Shown: positions 6,914 to 14,773, counted from the first letter of the stretch. The stretch is DNA of 16,230 nt from Candidatus Dadabacteria bacterium UBA2774 (GCA_002352485.1 DEIM01000018.1:1-16230); one strand, 5' to 3'. The notes: a model not told the origin generated them from the letters alone. Translations and numbers: made by a program.

Positions 6914-7837
6914 TTATATAAGACTATAGAGCACACCCTCCAAAAGCCCGCCATCACTTACAATCAACGTGTTTTTTGAAAATTTACTCATTGTGCGCAG
7001 TGTCGTGAGCGCGCCTGAAACTATCAGGTCTTCTCTCCCTTTCTCTAGACCGGGCAGAGATAGTCTTTGCAGGGCCGTCATGGAGTTTAACTTGCAAAGG
7101 ATATTTTCAATCATCTCACGGGAAAGTAGAAATCCATTTACTTTAGAAGGGTCGTATGGGTCGAGCTTTTGCTCAATCGCGGCCAATGTCGTCGGCGTGC
7201 CCGCCGTACCTATAAGGGATAAGCTGTTTGTATCGGGTATCTCGAATTCTCTAAGCCCTGATTCTAGAATGTTGTCTATATGTTGTGATAAATGTAGTAG
7301 TTCAGTGTCAGAGTTAATGTTATATGTTAAGTATTGCTCAGTCAGATGAACTACACCGAGCGGTATGCTTTTAAGAGAAATGATAGTATTTTCTCTCACG
7401 TGAATATATTCGGTGCTGCCTCCGCCAATATCGAAGATCAGAGCGTCCTCTGTATTAAGGGCTACTGAGCCGAGTACCCCGTTAACTGTAAGCCTGGCCT
7501 CTTCTTCACCTGAAATTATCTCAATATCAAGGCCGGTCTCTGTATTGGCCCGCTCTTTAAACTCTACTCCGTTTGAGCTCTCTCTAACGACACTGGTGGC
7601 GACTGCTCTAGTGTGCTCTACACCGTAATCAGAAAGCACCTCTTTGAATTCTGACAGCACTCGAATAGTTCTTTGTGCCGCCTGCTCGGTTATGACTCCG
7701 TTATTTTGCGAAAACCCCTCACCAAGCCTTGTTATTACACGCTGTATGTCGAGCTTTTCGAGAGTTCCTGCTTCGGAAAGTTCTCCAATTAGCAGCCTTA
7801 CGGTGTTTGTACCTATGTCTATAGAGGCAATTCGCAT
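6914..7837 (-). CDS. ppx: Exopolyphosphatase / guanosine pentaphosphate phosphatase family (Ppx/GppA)
   Basis: ASKHA-fold phosphatase that trims inorganic polyphosphate or converts pppGpp to ppGpp, linking it to stress signalling. The 307-residue protein opens with ASIDIGTNTVRLLIGEL (phosphate-1 loop), has the catalytic SGEEEARL near residue 110-117, and IFDIGGGSTEY (phosphate-2) near 139-149. Its length matches the short two-domain form, without the C-terminal HD domains of E. coli Ppx. Ppx and GppA activities cannot be separated by sequence here. There is no SD before ATG 7837, but TATAAT lies 10 bases upstream, so the transcript may be leaderless. The gene sits between the EF-G-like gene and grpE, in a stress/proteostasis neighbourhood. 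Confidence 0.88.
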   Translation of the reverse strand: MRIASIDIGTNTVRLLIGELSEAGTLEKLDIQRVITRLGEGFSQNNGVITEQAAQRTIRVLSEFKEVLSDYGVEHTRAVATSVVRESSNGVEFKERANTETGLDIEIISGEEEARLTVNGVLGSVALNTEDALIFDIGGGSTEYIHVRENTIISLKSIPLGVVHLTEQYLTYNINSDTELLHLSQHIDNILESGLREFEIPDTNSLSLIGTAGTPTTLAAIEQKLDPYDPSKVNGFLLSREMIENILCKLNSMTALQRLSLPGLEKGREDLIVSGALTTLRTMSKFSKNTLIVSDGGLLEGVLYSLI

Positions 7838-7847
7838 TTAGGGTGGA

Positions 7848-7853
7848 ATTATA
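7848..7853 (-). promoter_or_regulatory. Perfect -10 hexamer close to ppx start
   Basis: TATAAT on the minus strand ends 10 bases before the ppx ATG. A start site 6-7 bases further would leave a leader of only a few bases, consistent with the missing SD. No matching -35 is visible at 17 bases (ATAGAA), so this is tentative. Confidence 0.35.
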
Positions 7854-7928
7854 CTATGAGGATGGAAATGTTCTATAAGCTCTGTTAAAAATTCGCCTTA
7901 CTAAATATTTACCCTTGGTCTCCCTGTA

Positions 7929-10007
7929 CTATTCTTCTGTTTCTTGGTCTTTTGAGTTCTCGTCTATAATTTTCTGCGCCAAATGGTCAGGTACCTCTTC
8001 GTAGTGCGAGAAATCCATGGTAAAAGAGCCCCTTCCACTTGTGATAGATCTAAGCTCAGGTGCGTAATGCAGGATTTCGGACATAGGTATGAGAGCGTTA
8101 ATTTGGTGTGATCCGGCAAGCGAGTCAACTCCGGATACCTTGCCGCGCCTTGCGTTTACGTCCCCTATAACGTCCCCCATGGAGTCCTCTGGTATAGTGA
8201 TCTCCATCTTCATAATGGGTTCTAGTATCTGTGGTCTAGCCTCAGCCATGGCCTGTTTAAATCCCATACTCCCGGCGATTTGAAAAGCCATATCAGAGGA
8301 GTCTACCGGGTGGTACTTACCGTCAAAGACCGTTACCTTAACATCCACAACCGGGAATCCGGCTACAATGCCCCTCTTCATCGCGTCTACTACTCCTTTT
8401 TCTACCGAAGGAATAAAGTTTTTGGGTATTGCTCCTCCTACAACCTTGTTTATGAATTCGAAAACCTGTCCTCTTTTTAACGGCTCAACTTCGAGCCAGG
8501 CGTCAGCGTACTGGCCCTTGCCTCCGGTTTGTTTAATGTACTTTCCCTCGCTCCTGACCTTTGAGCGGATGGTCTCTTTATACGGGACCCTAGGGGTCTT
8601 AAGATCGACGTTTACGCCGTAAGTGTCTCTGAGTTTGTTAACAATGACCTCAACATGGGACTGACCTGTACCCGAGAGAAGAAATTCATGGGTTTCTTCT
8701 TCTAAATGGTACTGAATTGTAGGGTCTTCCTCTTGAATCCTCGCAAGTGAGGGGTTGAGCTTGTCTTCATCGTTTCTGCTGTGCGGTTCAATGGCGTAAG
8801 AGAGTACAGCAGAAGGTAGTGTTGTCTTAGGGATGATAAGCGGGCTCGATTCATCTGAGAACGAGTCACCTGTGCTCGTATCCTTTAGCTTATTTACGGC
8901 CACTATATCCCCGCAGCCTGCAGGGCTTAGAGGAACCTGTTTCTTGCCAACCATCCTGTGAAGGTGGCTTAGTTTTTCACGGGTATCTTTTGATGCATTG
9001 TAAACAGTGGCATCCCCGTTAATTCCGCCTGAGAATATTCTGAATATGCTGATTTTCCCGGTGTAAGGATCGGAGATAGTTTTAAAGACGAAAGCCGAAA
9101 GCGGGCCGTCCTCTTTGGGCTCAGAGCTTACGTCTTCTCCGTCTCCGTTCTTAGCGGTAATAGCCAATCTTTCAAGTGGTGAGGGCATGTAGCGGGATAT
9201 TGCACGGGTTAATATATCAAGCCCTATGAGCTTTGTGGAAGAGCCTGCGAATACAGGAAAAATCTTTCCTTCCTTGATTCCATCATGGAGCATCTTGATC
9301 ATTGTCTCCTCTTCAATTATCTCACCTTCGAGGTATTTCTCAATCAGTTCGTCATCAAGCTCGGCTACCGATTCTACTATCTTTTCACGCGCCGCTGCTG
9401 CTATAGCTTCGAGCTCCTGGGGTATGGGCCCTATTTCGGCCTTACCCGAGTTGTCGTAGATATGGACAGTCATCTCCATAAGGTCAATTACACCATTTAG
9501 GTTTTCTGCCTGTCCTAAGGGTAGTGTGATCGGAATAACGGATATACCAAGCTCGTTGGTAATGCTGTTAACAGTGTCCTGGAAACTTGTATTTTCTCTG
9601 TCGAGCTTGTTGATAAAAATCATCTTCGGCACATGGGATGCCATGTGCCAGTACTTACTCACCTGTACGCCCGAGTCGCCGCTGATGGCGCCGATTACTA
9701 TAATCGCTCCGTCTACAACTTTTAAGGCGCTTTCAGTCTCATACAGAAAATTCAGGAACCCCGGGGTGTCTATAAGGTTTACAAGGTTGTTTTTGGTTTC
9801 ATAAAAAGCTATATGGGAATTGATCGACATGTTGCGGTGCTTTTCCTCGTTCTCGTAATCGAGCACTGAGGAGCCGTCGTCGACCTTGCCGAGCTTGTCG
9901 GTCGTACCGTTTAAAAAGAGGATACCTTCAGCCAGAGAAGTTTTACCCGTGCCGTGAGGCGCTACAAGGGCGATATTCCTAATACTATCTCTACTAAGAT
10001 CAGGCAT
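7929..10007 (-). CDS. Elongation factor G-like translation GTPase (FusA2-type paralogue)
   Basis: Full-length EF-G-fold GTPase of 692 residues, cytoplasmic and presumably ribosome-associated. G1 is APHGTGKTS (16-24), with Ala where most EF-G has Gly; switch I has RNMSI (58-62) in place of RGITI; G3 is DTPGF (80-84); G4 is NKLD (133-136). Domains II-V follow; domain IV carries GGKGQYADAW and the C-terminal part has MGDVIGDVNARRGKV, an EF-G domain V signature. The residue after DTPG is Phe rather than the His needed for GTP hydrolysis in EF-Tu and EF-G, as in the divergent FusA2 group which often has Tyr there. SD GGAGGT (10016-10021) is 8 bases before ATG 10007. It follows rpmE and precedes ppx on the same strand. 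Role in translocation, recycling or hibernation is unknown. Confidence 0.88.
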   Translation of the reverse strand: MPDLSRDSIRNIALVAPHGTGKTSLAEGILFLNGTTDKLGKVDDGSSVLDYENEEKHRNMSINSHIAFYETKNNLVNLIDTPGFLNFLYETESALKVVDGAIIVIGAISGDSGVQVSKYWHMASHVPKMIFINKLDRENTSFQDTVNSITNELGISVIPITLPLGQAENLNGVIDLMEMTVHIYDNSGKAEIGPIPQELEAIAAAAREKIVESVAELDDELIEKYLEGEIIEEETMIKMLHDGIKEGKIFPVFAGSSTKLIGLDILTRAISRYMPSPLERLAITAKNGDGEDVSSEPKEDGPLSAFVFKTISDPYTGKISIFRIFSGGINGDATVYNASKDTREKLSHLHRMVGKKQVPLSPAGCGDIVAVNKLKDTSTGDSFSDESSPLIIPKTTLPSAVLSYAIEPHSRNDEDKLNPSLARIQEEDPTIQYHLEEETHEFLLSGTGQSHVEVIVNKLRDTYGVNVDLKTPRVPYKETIRSKVRSEGKYIKQTGGKGQYADAWLEVEPLKRGQVFEFINKVVGGAIPKNFIPSVEKGVVDAMKRGIVAGFPVVDVKVTVFDGKYHPVDSSDMAFQIAGSMGFKQAMAEARPQILEPIMKMEITIPEDSMGDVIGDVNARRGKVSGVDSLAGSHQINALIPMSEILHYAPELRSITSGRGSFTMDFSHYEEVPDHLAQKIIDENSKDQETEE

Positions 10008-10050
10008 AACGAATTACCTCCGCATATTTGGAATAATTTATCCTCAAAAA

Positions 10051-10086
10051 CGGTGTTAACTATTTATATGTTAGGTGGTAACCCCG
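10051..10086 (-). terminator. Possible weak terminator after rpmE
   Basis: On the minus strand CGGGGTTA (10079-10086) can pair with TAACACCG (10051-10058) except for one mismatch, around a 20-base loop, and is followed by TTTTTG. The long loop and mismatch make this weak. If real it separates rpmE from the EF-G-like gene. Confidence 0.3.
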
Positions 10087-10128
10087 AATAAATAGCGATA
10101 AATCCGTTAAATCTTTTATGTAATAACT

Positions 10129-10332
10129 CTAATTCTTACTATATTTTCTCCTAAATCTTTCGACCCTACCCTTAGCTTCCGCTGCCCTTTCTTTACCCGT
10201 ATAGAACGGGTGGCAGTTGGAACAGACCTCAACCGTGAAATCGCCAATACGTGTTGATCTGGTTTTGTATGATGCTCCGCAAGAACAGCTTACGGTTACT
10301 TCTTTGTACTCAGGATGTATTTCAGCTTTCAT
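10129..10332 (-). CDS. rpmE: 50S ribosomal protein L31 (zinc-binding form)
   Basis: Bacterial bL31, a surface protein of the large subunit that bridges to the small subunit. The 67-residue protein begins MKAEIHPEYKEVTVSCSCG, as L31 does, and has HPFYTGKER and RVERFRRKY near the end. Cys16, Cys18, Cys37 and Cys40 form the zinc site of the C+ type, so a zinc-free alternative paralogue may exist elsewhere. I start at ATG 10332 because it aligns with the family and has GGAGG at 10343-10347; an in-frame ATG at 10365 would add 11 residues not typical of L31. Monocistronic or leading into the EF-G-like gene. Confidence 0.95.
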   Translation of the reverse strand: MKAEIHPEYKEVTVSCSCGASYKTRSTRIGDFTVEVCSNCHPFYTGKERAAEAKGRVERFRRKYSKN

Positions 10333-10342
10333 TCTGTAATTG

Positions 10343-10347
10343 CCTCC
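10343..10347 (-). promoter_or_regulatory. Shine-Dalgarno deciding the rpmE start
   Basis: GGAGG (minus strand) lies 10 bases before ATG 10332 and falls inside the longer frame that begins at 10365, which therefore is unlikely to be the true start. Confidence 0.65.
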
Positions 10348-10394
10348 GGTGTTTATCTTTCTCATTTATGAGATTGTTTTTGCTCTTTCACAAA

Positions 10395-10412
10395 ATGCTT
10401 TTTTCAAAGCAT
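10395..10412 (-). promoter_or_regulatory. GAAA-loop hairpin in the rpmE leader
   Basis: On the minus strand ATGCTTT, GAAA, AAAGCAT form a perfect 7-bp stem with a GNRA tetraloop, followed by TTTTG. It is about 63 bases upstream of the rpmE start and separate from the dnaK2 terminator. It could be an attenuator or a protein-binding leader element; the T-run is short for an efficient terminator. Confidence 0.4.
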
Positions 10413-10479
10413 CCCTGTTAGCCTTACTAATAAATTAACATTAATCTGGGCAGTGGGCAATACTATTTTGATGTGGCAG

Positions 10480-10511
10480 TTTAAAATATAAAGGCGACCC
10501 GGAGGCCGCCT
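10480..10511 (-). terminator. Intrinsic terminator of the rpoH-dnaK2 unit
   Basis: On the minus strand AGGCGGCC and GGTCGCCT form an 8-bp stem (one G-U pair) with a UCCG tetraloop, which belongs to the very stable UNCG class, followed by a T-rich tail TTATATTTT. It begins 58 bases after the dnaK2 stop and points with that gene, so it is a convincing Rho-independent terminator. Confidence 0.8.
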
Positions 10512-10569
10512 CTATAAATTTCTAATACAATTCTTTTTAAGTTTCTACCGGAATATTTTCCGTAGATGT

Positions 10570-12516
10570 TTATTTCTCAGTAAACTCGGCGTCTATTACG
10601 TCATCACCGTCTTTATTCTCAGAGCCTTCTTCGCCTGGTGCTTCTTCCGTCTCTGGAGCTTCAGCACCGTCACCGGTTTCCTCTGGAGCCCCTTCTGCTT
10701 CGCCTTCTGGCTGCTGTTTGTACATAAGCTCGGCCAATTTATGTGAGGCCTGAGTAATCTTCTCTGTAGCGTCGTTTATCTCTTCAGGGTTGTCGCCCTT
10801 AAGTGCCTGCCTGCCGGCTTCTACGGCCTCTTCAAGCTCTTTTTTCTCATCGTCTGAGAGTTTACCCTCAAATTCCTTAAAGCTCTTGTCGGTTCTGTAA
10901 ATGAGCTCATCGAGCTTATTTCTGGCCTCGACTGTCTGCTGACGTTTCTGGTCATCGTCCGATTTATCTTCGGCGTCTTTTACCATGCCGTCGATCTCTT
11001 CTTTGCTCAATCCACTTGAGGCCTCAACTCTGACCTTCTGCTCCTTGGATGTAGCAAGGTCTTTGGCTGATACGTGAAGTATGCCGTCTGCGTCAATGTC
11101 AAAAGCTACCTCTACCTGAGGTACCCCTCTTGAAGAGGGAGGTATGCCGTCAAGTATAAACCTGGCAAGGGTTCTGTTGTCAGTTGCCATCTGGCGCTCG
11201 CCCTGGAGCACGTGAATCTCAACAGAGGTCTGGTTGTCCTCAGCCGTGGTAAACACCTGGCTCTTTTTTGTAGGTATTGTGGTGTTCCTTTCAATGATTT
11301 TAGTCATTACGCCACCCAGGGTTTCAATGCCCAGTGATAGCGGGCAAACGTCTAAGAGCAGAACATCCCTTACCTCGCCGCCAAGTACAGCGCCCTGAAT
11401 TGCAGCGCCCATGGATACCACTTCGTCAGGGTTAATTCCTTTATGCGGCTCTCTTCCGAAGAAGTCCGTCACGACTTTTTGTACCATCGGGATCCTTATG
11501 GATCCGCCAACGAGAATGACCTCGTTTATGTCGCTTGCCTTAAAGCCAGCGTCTTTAAGAGCCTGACGGCAGGGCTCGAGTGTGCCCTTGACCTTGTCTT
11601 CAATCAGCTGCTCAAATTTAGAGCGGGAGAGCTTCATCACGAGGTGCTTGGGCCCTGAAGAATCGGCCGTGATAAACGGCAGATTAATTTCAGTCTCTAA
11701 AGTGTTAGAGAGCTCAATCTTGGCCTTCTCAGCCTCTTGTCTCAGCCTCTGTAGAGCCATCTTGTCGTTTCCGAGGTCAATGCCGGATTCCTTCTTAAAT
11801 TCCTCTATGATGTATTCCATTATAAGCTGGTCGAAGTCGTCTCCGCCCAAGTGTGTGTCGCCGTTTGTCGACTTTACTTCAATAACGTTGTCGCCGACCT
11901 CGAGTATGGAGATATCAAACGTACCGCCTCCAAGGTCATACACTGCTATAATCCCCTCTCCCTTCTTATCAAACCCGTAAGAAAGCGCGGCAGCCGTAGG
12001 CTCGTTTATGATCCTTTTTACTTCAAGCCCGGCGATCTTGCCCGCGTCTTTTGTGGCCTGACGCTGGGAGTCGTTAAAATACGCGGGAACTGTGATTACG
12101 GCCTCAGTGACCTCGCCGCCTGCATAGTCCTCTGCCGCCTTTTTCAGTTTCATTAGCACGTTTGAAGATATCTGGGGCGGTGAGTATTCCTTGCCATCAA
12201 CCTCAACCCACGCGTCGTCGTTTTTTGATTTTACAACTTTATAGGGCAGACGTTTGGCTTCTTCAGCCACTTCTTCATAACGGCTTCCCATTAGTCTTTT
12301 AATTGAGAAAATTGTGTTTTCAGGGTTTACGACAGCCTGACGCTTTGCAGGGCCGCCTACGAGTATCTCGCCCTCTTTTGTAAATGCGACAATTGAAGGT
12401 GTAACCCTCGCTCCCTCTTCATTGATGATAACCTTCGGCTCCCCACCTTCTACTACCGCAACAACAGAGTTTGTGGTCCCGAGGTCGATTCCGATAATTT
12501 TTCCGCTTTTCGCCAT
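10570..12516 (-). CDS. dnaK: Hsp70 chaperone DnaK, canonical copy (DnaK2)
   Basis: Main-type bacterial Hsp70 of 648 residues. It has IIGIDLGTTNSVVAVVEGG at the N-terminus, AYFNDSQRQATKDAG, NEPTAAALSYGFD, YDLGGGTFDISILE, the linker segment DVLLLDVCPLSLGIETLGG, and a C-terminal tail that ends DGDDVIDAEFTEK, the signature of canonical DnaK. The tail before it is rich in Glu, Gly, Ala and Pro. In the ATPase domain VGGSIRIP has Ile where GGSTRMP or GGQTRMP is usual. GGAGG (12526-12530) precedes ATG 12516. The gene starts 33 bases after rpoH on the same strand, with a strong terminator behind it, so the two form one unit. In E. coli DnaK restrains sigma32, so a cotranscribed pair implies a direct feedback loop (inferred). 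It lacks its own grpE or dnaJ here. Confidence 0.97.
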   Translation of the reverse strand: MAKSGKIIGIDLGTTNSVVAVVEGGEPKVIINEEGARVTPSIVAFTKEGEILVGGPAKRQAVVNPENTIFSIKRLMGSRYEEVAEEAKRLPYKVVKSKNDDAWVEVDGKEYSPPQISSNVLMKLKKAAEDYAGGEVTEAVITVPAYFNDSQRQATKDAGKIAGLEVKRIINEPTAAALSYGFDKKGEGIIAVYDLGGGTFDISILEVGDNVIEVKSTNGDTHLGGDDFDQLIMEYIIEEFKKESGIDLGNDKMALQRLRQEAEKAKIELSNTLETEINLPFITADSSGPKHLVMKLSRSKFEQLIEDKVKGTLEPCRQALKDAGFKASDINEVILVGGSIRIPMVQKVVTDFFGREPHKGINPDEVVSMGAAIQGAVLGGEVRDVLLLDVCPLSLGIETLGGVMTKIIERNTTIPTKKSQVFTTAEDNQTSVEIHVLQGERQMATDNRTLARFILDGIPPSSRGVPQVEVAFDIDADGILHVSAKDLATSKEQKVRVEASSGLSKEEIDGMVKDAEDKSDDDQKRQQTVEARNKLDELIYRTDKSFKEFEGKLSDDEKKELEEAVEAGRQALKGDNPEEINDATEKITQASHKLAELMYKQQPEGEAEGAPEETGDGAEAPETEEAPGEEGSENKDGDDVIDAEFTEK

Positions 12517-12549
12517 AATATGTAGCCTCCAAATCTTTTATATTCTTTT

Positions 12550-13419
12550 TTATTTTCGTAGAGCGGCAGCGTCTTTTGTCACAACCGCTTCTACTGTACC
12601 TTTTAATTTTTTAAGAGCGCCCACTTCAATCTGCCTTACTCTTTCCTTGGATATCCCAAGCTCGTCTCCGAGCTCCCTGAGCTTGGCAGGCGGGTTCTTT
12701 AAATATCTGCTCTCCACTATAAGCTGCTCACGAGGGTTGAGTTTTTCAAGACCCTGGGTTAAACCAGTGTGCATAAGCTCACTATTTTCCACATTTCCGA
12801 CAATCTCTTCCTGGTTTTCGTGTTTGTCGGGAAGTGAGTCCATGTAGGTCATAGAACCCTCATCTGTGGTTGTTGCATCCAGTGAATAATCTCTACTTGC
12901 CATTCTGAGCTCCATATCCATTACGTCTTGAGCTTTTACACCGAACACTTCTGCTACCCTCTTTGCCTCATTTGGGCTAAGTTCGCTGCTCTCTATATTT
13001 AGCTCTTTTTTCGCTTTACCTATCTTGTGGAACAGTTTTCTCTGAGCTTGCGTGGTTCCGATCTTCACGTGGCTCCAGAACTTCATAATGTGGTTCTGTA
13101 TCTTGGCTCTGATCCACCATACGGCGTAGGAGATAAGCCTGTATCCCTTGTAGGGGTTGAATTTCTTAACGGCTTTCATAAGCCCGATCGTTCCTTCCTG
13201 TATCAGGTCCATAAGCGCAAAACCATAGGTTATGTATTCCGCTGCAATTTTCATAACAAATCTCAGATTGGATACAACGAGGGTGTTAGCCGCCTCAAGG
13301 TCCTTTTGCTCATAGTACCTTACGGCGAGCTTGTACTCCTCATCCTTGGTGAGCACAGGATACTTTTCAATTTCCTTAAGAAATATGTTTATAGGCTCTC
13401 TTACTGCGAGCGTTTTCAT
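12550..13419 (-). CDS. rpoH: RNA polymerase heat-shock sigma factor (sigma32/RpoH)
   Basis: Group 3 sigma factor of 289 residues that directs RNA polymerase to heat-shock promoters. Region 2 spans about 41-115 with LVVSNLRFVMKIAAEY, DLIQEGTIGLMKAVKKF and RLISYAVWWIRAKIQ. The RpoH box follows at about 124-136 as TQAQRKLFHKIGK, close to E. coli TKAQRKLFFNLRK, which separates it from RpoD and RpoS. Region 4 has LNPREQLIVESRYL and the helix-turn-helix LGISKERVRQIEVGALKKL (about 254-272). SD AAGGAGGT (13431-13438) precedes ATG 13419 by 11 bases. It lies 185 bases after sucC and 33 before dnaK2, so the sigma factor and the chaperone that typically inactivates it are probably made from one mRNA. Confidence 0.93.
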   Translation of the reverse strand: MKTLAVREPINIFLKEIEKYPVLTKDEEYKLAVRYYEQKDLEAANTLVVSNLRFVMKIAAEYITYGFALMDLIQEGTIGLMKAVKKFNPYKGYRLISYAVWWIRAKIQNHIMKFWSHVKIGTTQAQRKLFHKIGKAKKELNIESSELSPNEAKRVAEVFGVKAQDVMDMELRMASRDYSLDATTTDEGSMTYMDSLPDKHENQEEIVGNVENSELMHTGLTQGLEKLNPREQLIVESRYLKNPPAKLRELGDELGISKERVRQIEVGALKKLKGTVEAVVTKDAAALRK

Positions 13420-13559
13420 AGTATTGTGAAACCTCCTTTACCATATGTAATCATCATCTCGTATATGTCAAGGGGGTTAAATGGGTTAGAATAATTTAAT
13501 AAACCATGAGATTTAAGGTAGTTATGCACGTCTAATTGCTTGATTTCAGATACTTTAGC

Positions 13560-13586
13560 AACAGTATTAGATACTAACTTACTGTT
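13560..13586. repeat. 27-bp bipartite inverted repeat between sucC and rpoH
   Basis: Plus-strand AACAGTA-TTAG-ATA-CTAA-CT-TACTGTT: an outer 7-bp arm pair and an inner 4-bp arm pair around a 3-base loop, with a 2-base bulge. It begins 19 bases after the sucC stop in transcription order. No T-run follows on the minus strand, so it is not a standard terminator; it could stabilise the sucC 3' end or be an operator for rpoH. Confidence 0.5.
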
Positions 13587-13604
13587 ATGGGGTGCAGGTG
13601 TAAA

Positions 13605-14765
13605 TTACTTTATCGCTTCTACGGCTTTACCGGCTGCTTCACGCATGTCTTTTCCGGTTATGATGTTAAGTCCCGACTGAGAGAGCATTTCCCTGCCTAG
13701 CTCAACATTTGTGCCTTCGAGTCTGACTATTAGAGGAACCTCGATGCCCACTTCTTTTGAAGCAGCGATGATGCCCTCTGCAATGGTGTCGCACTTCATT
13801 ATGCCGCCGAAGATGTTTACGAAAATAGCCTTAACGTTCGAATCGCTAAGTATCATCTTAAACGCCTGGGTTACCTGCTCAGTAGTCGCGCCGCCTCCAA
13901 CGTCCAGGAAGTTTGCGGGCTCTCCGCCGTGGTGCTTGACGATATCCATCGTAGACATTGCCAGCCCGGCCCCGTTTACGAGGCATCCTATATTGCCGTC
14001 AAGCTTTATGTAGCTGATACCCCACTCTTTCGCGGCAAGCTCAGTAGGGTCTTCCTCGGTAGGGTCGTGGAGCTTCTGAATATCGGGGTGACGAAATAGC
14101 GCGTTATCGTCAAAGTTCATTTTAGCGTCAAGCGCGGTTACCTGGTTGTCCTTGGTTAGGATAAGTGGGTTGATCTCCGCAAGTGAGCAGTCATTATCTA
14201 CAAAAGCGTCATATAGTCCCATGATTAGCTTTACGGCCTGGTTAACTGTCTTACCTTGAAGGCCTATAAAGTAGGCAATCTCCCTGCACTGAAAAGGAAG
14301 CAGTCCAACAGTTGGGTCGACGATCTCTTTAATAATCTTCTCTGGGCTGTGTTTCGCTACTTCTTCGATCTCGACGCCGCCTTCAGGGCTTGCCATGACC
14401 ACGATCTTCTCTGTGGCCCTATCGATTACCATGCCGAGATAGAACTCTTTTTCTATCTGCGAAGCTTCTTCTACGAGCACCTTGCCAACGAGCTTTCCCT
14501 CGGGGCCTGTCTGGTGGGTAACGAGGTTCATGCCCAGAATTTCTTCAGCGAGCTGTTTTACCTCTTCAAGTACATTTGCAATCTTTACTCCGCCGCCTTT
14601 TCCTCTTCCGCCGGCGTGTATCTGCGCTTTAACTACATATTTTTCGGTGTTTAAGTCTGAAGCAATTTGATGCGCCTCTTCATGGTCAAAAGCAACCTTG
14701 CCCATTGGGACTGAAACGCCGTAATTGGATAGAAGTTCTTTTGCCTGGTACTCGTGTATATTCAA
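13605..14765 (-). CDS. sucC: Succinyl-CoA synthetase beta subunit (ADP-forming)
   Basis: TCA-cycle ligase subunit: succinyl-CoA + ADP/GDP + Pi to succinate + CoA + ATP/GTP, together with SucD. The 386-residue protein is full length. The N-terminal ATP-grasp domain begins MNIHEYQAKELL and has AQIHAGGRGKGGGV; the C-terminal domain has CLVNGAGLAMSTMD, NFLDVGGGAT and IFVNIFGGIMKCD, then VRLEGTN. The start is TTG at 14765, supported by the invariant N-terminus and by GGAG (14774-14777) 8 bases upstream. It is 24 bases after sdhB, so it belongs to the sdhA-sdhB-sucC unit. Unusually sucD does not follow: the next gene is rpoH, so the alpha subunit must be elsewhere. Confidence 0.96.
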   Translation of the reverse strand: MNIHEYQAKELLSNYGVSVPMGKVAFDHEEAHQIASDLNTEKYVVKAQIHAGGRGKGGGVKIANVLEEVKQLAEEILGMNLVTHQTGPEGKLVGKVLVEEASQIEKEFYLGMVIDRATEKIVVMASPEGGVEIEEVAKHSPEKIIKEIVDPTVGLLPFQCREIAYFIGLQGKTVNQAVKLIMGLYDAFVDNDCSLAEINPLILTKDNQVTALDAKMNFDDNALFRHPDIQKLHDPTEEDPTELAAKEWGISYIKLDGNIGCLVNGAGLAMSTMDIVKHHGGEPANFLDVGGGATTEQVTQAFKMILSDSNVKAIFVNIFGGIMKCDTIAEGIIAASKEVGIEVPLIVRLEGTNVELGREMLSQSGLNIITGKDMREAAGKAVEAIK

Positions 14766-14773
14766 GTTTGTGT

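Noticed and set aside
13442..13470. TTGACA-containing promoter directly upstream of rpoH
   Set aside because: A consensus TTGACA is present, but the -10 candidates are poor and the predicted transcript start would fall in the rpoH SD, so the message would lose its ribosome site.
14256..14654. 132-codon open frame opposite sucC
   Set aside because: Antisense to a full-length conserved enzyme; its product shows no recognisable domain and the frame is explained by the sucC coding pattern.
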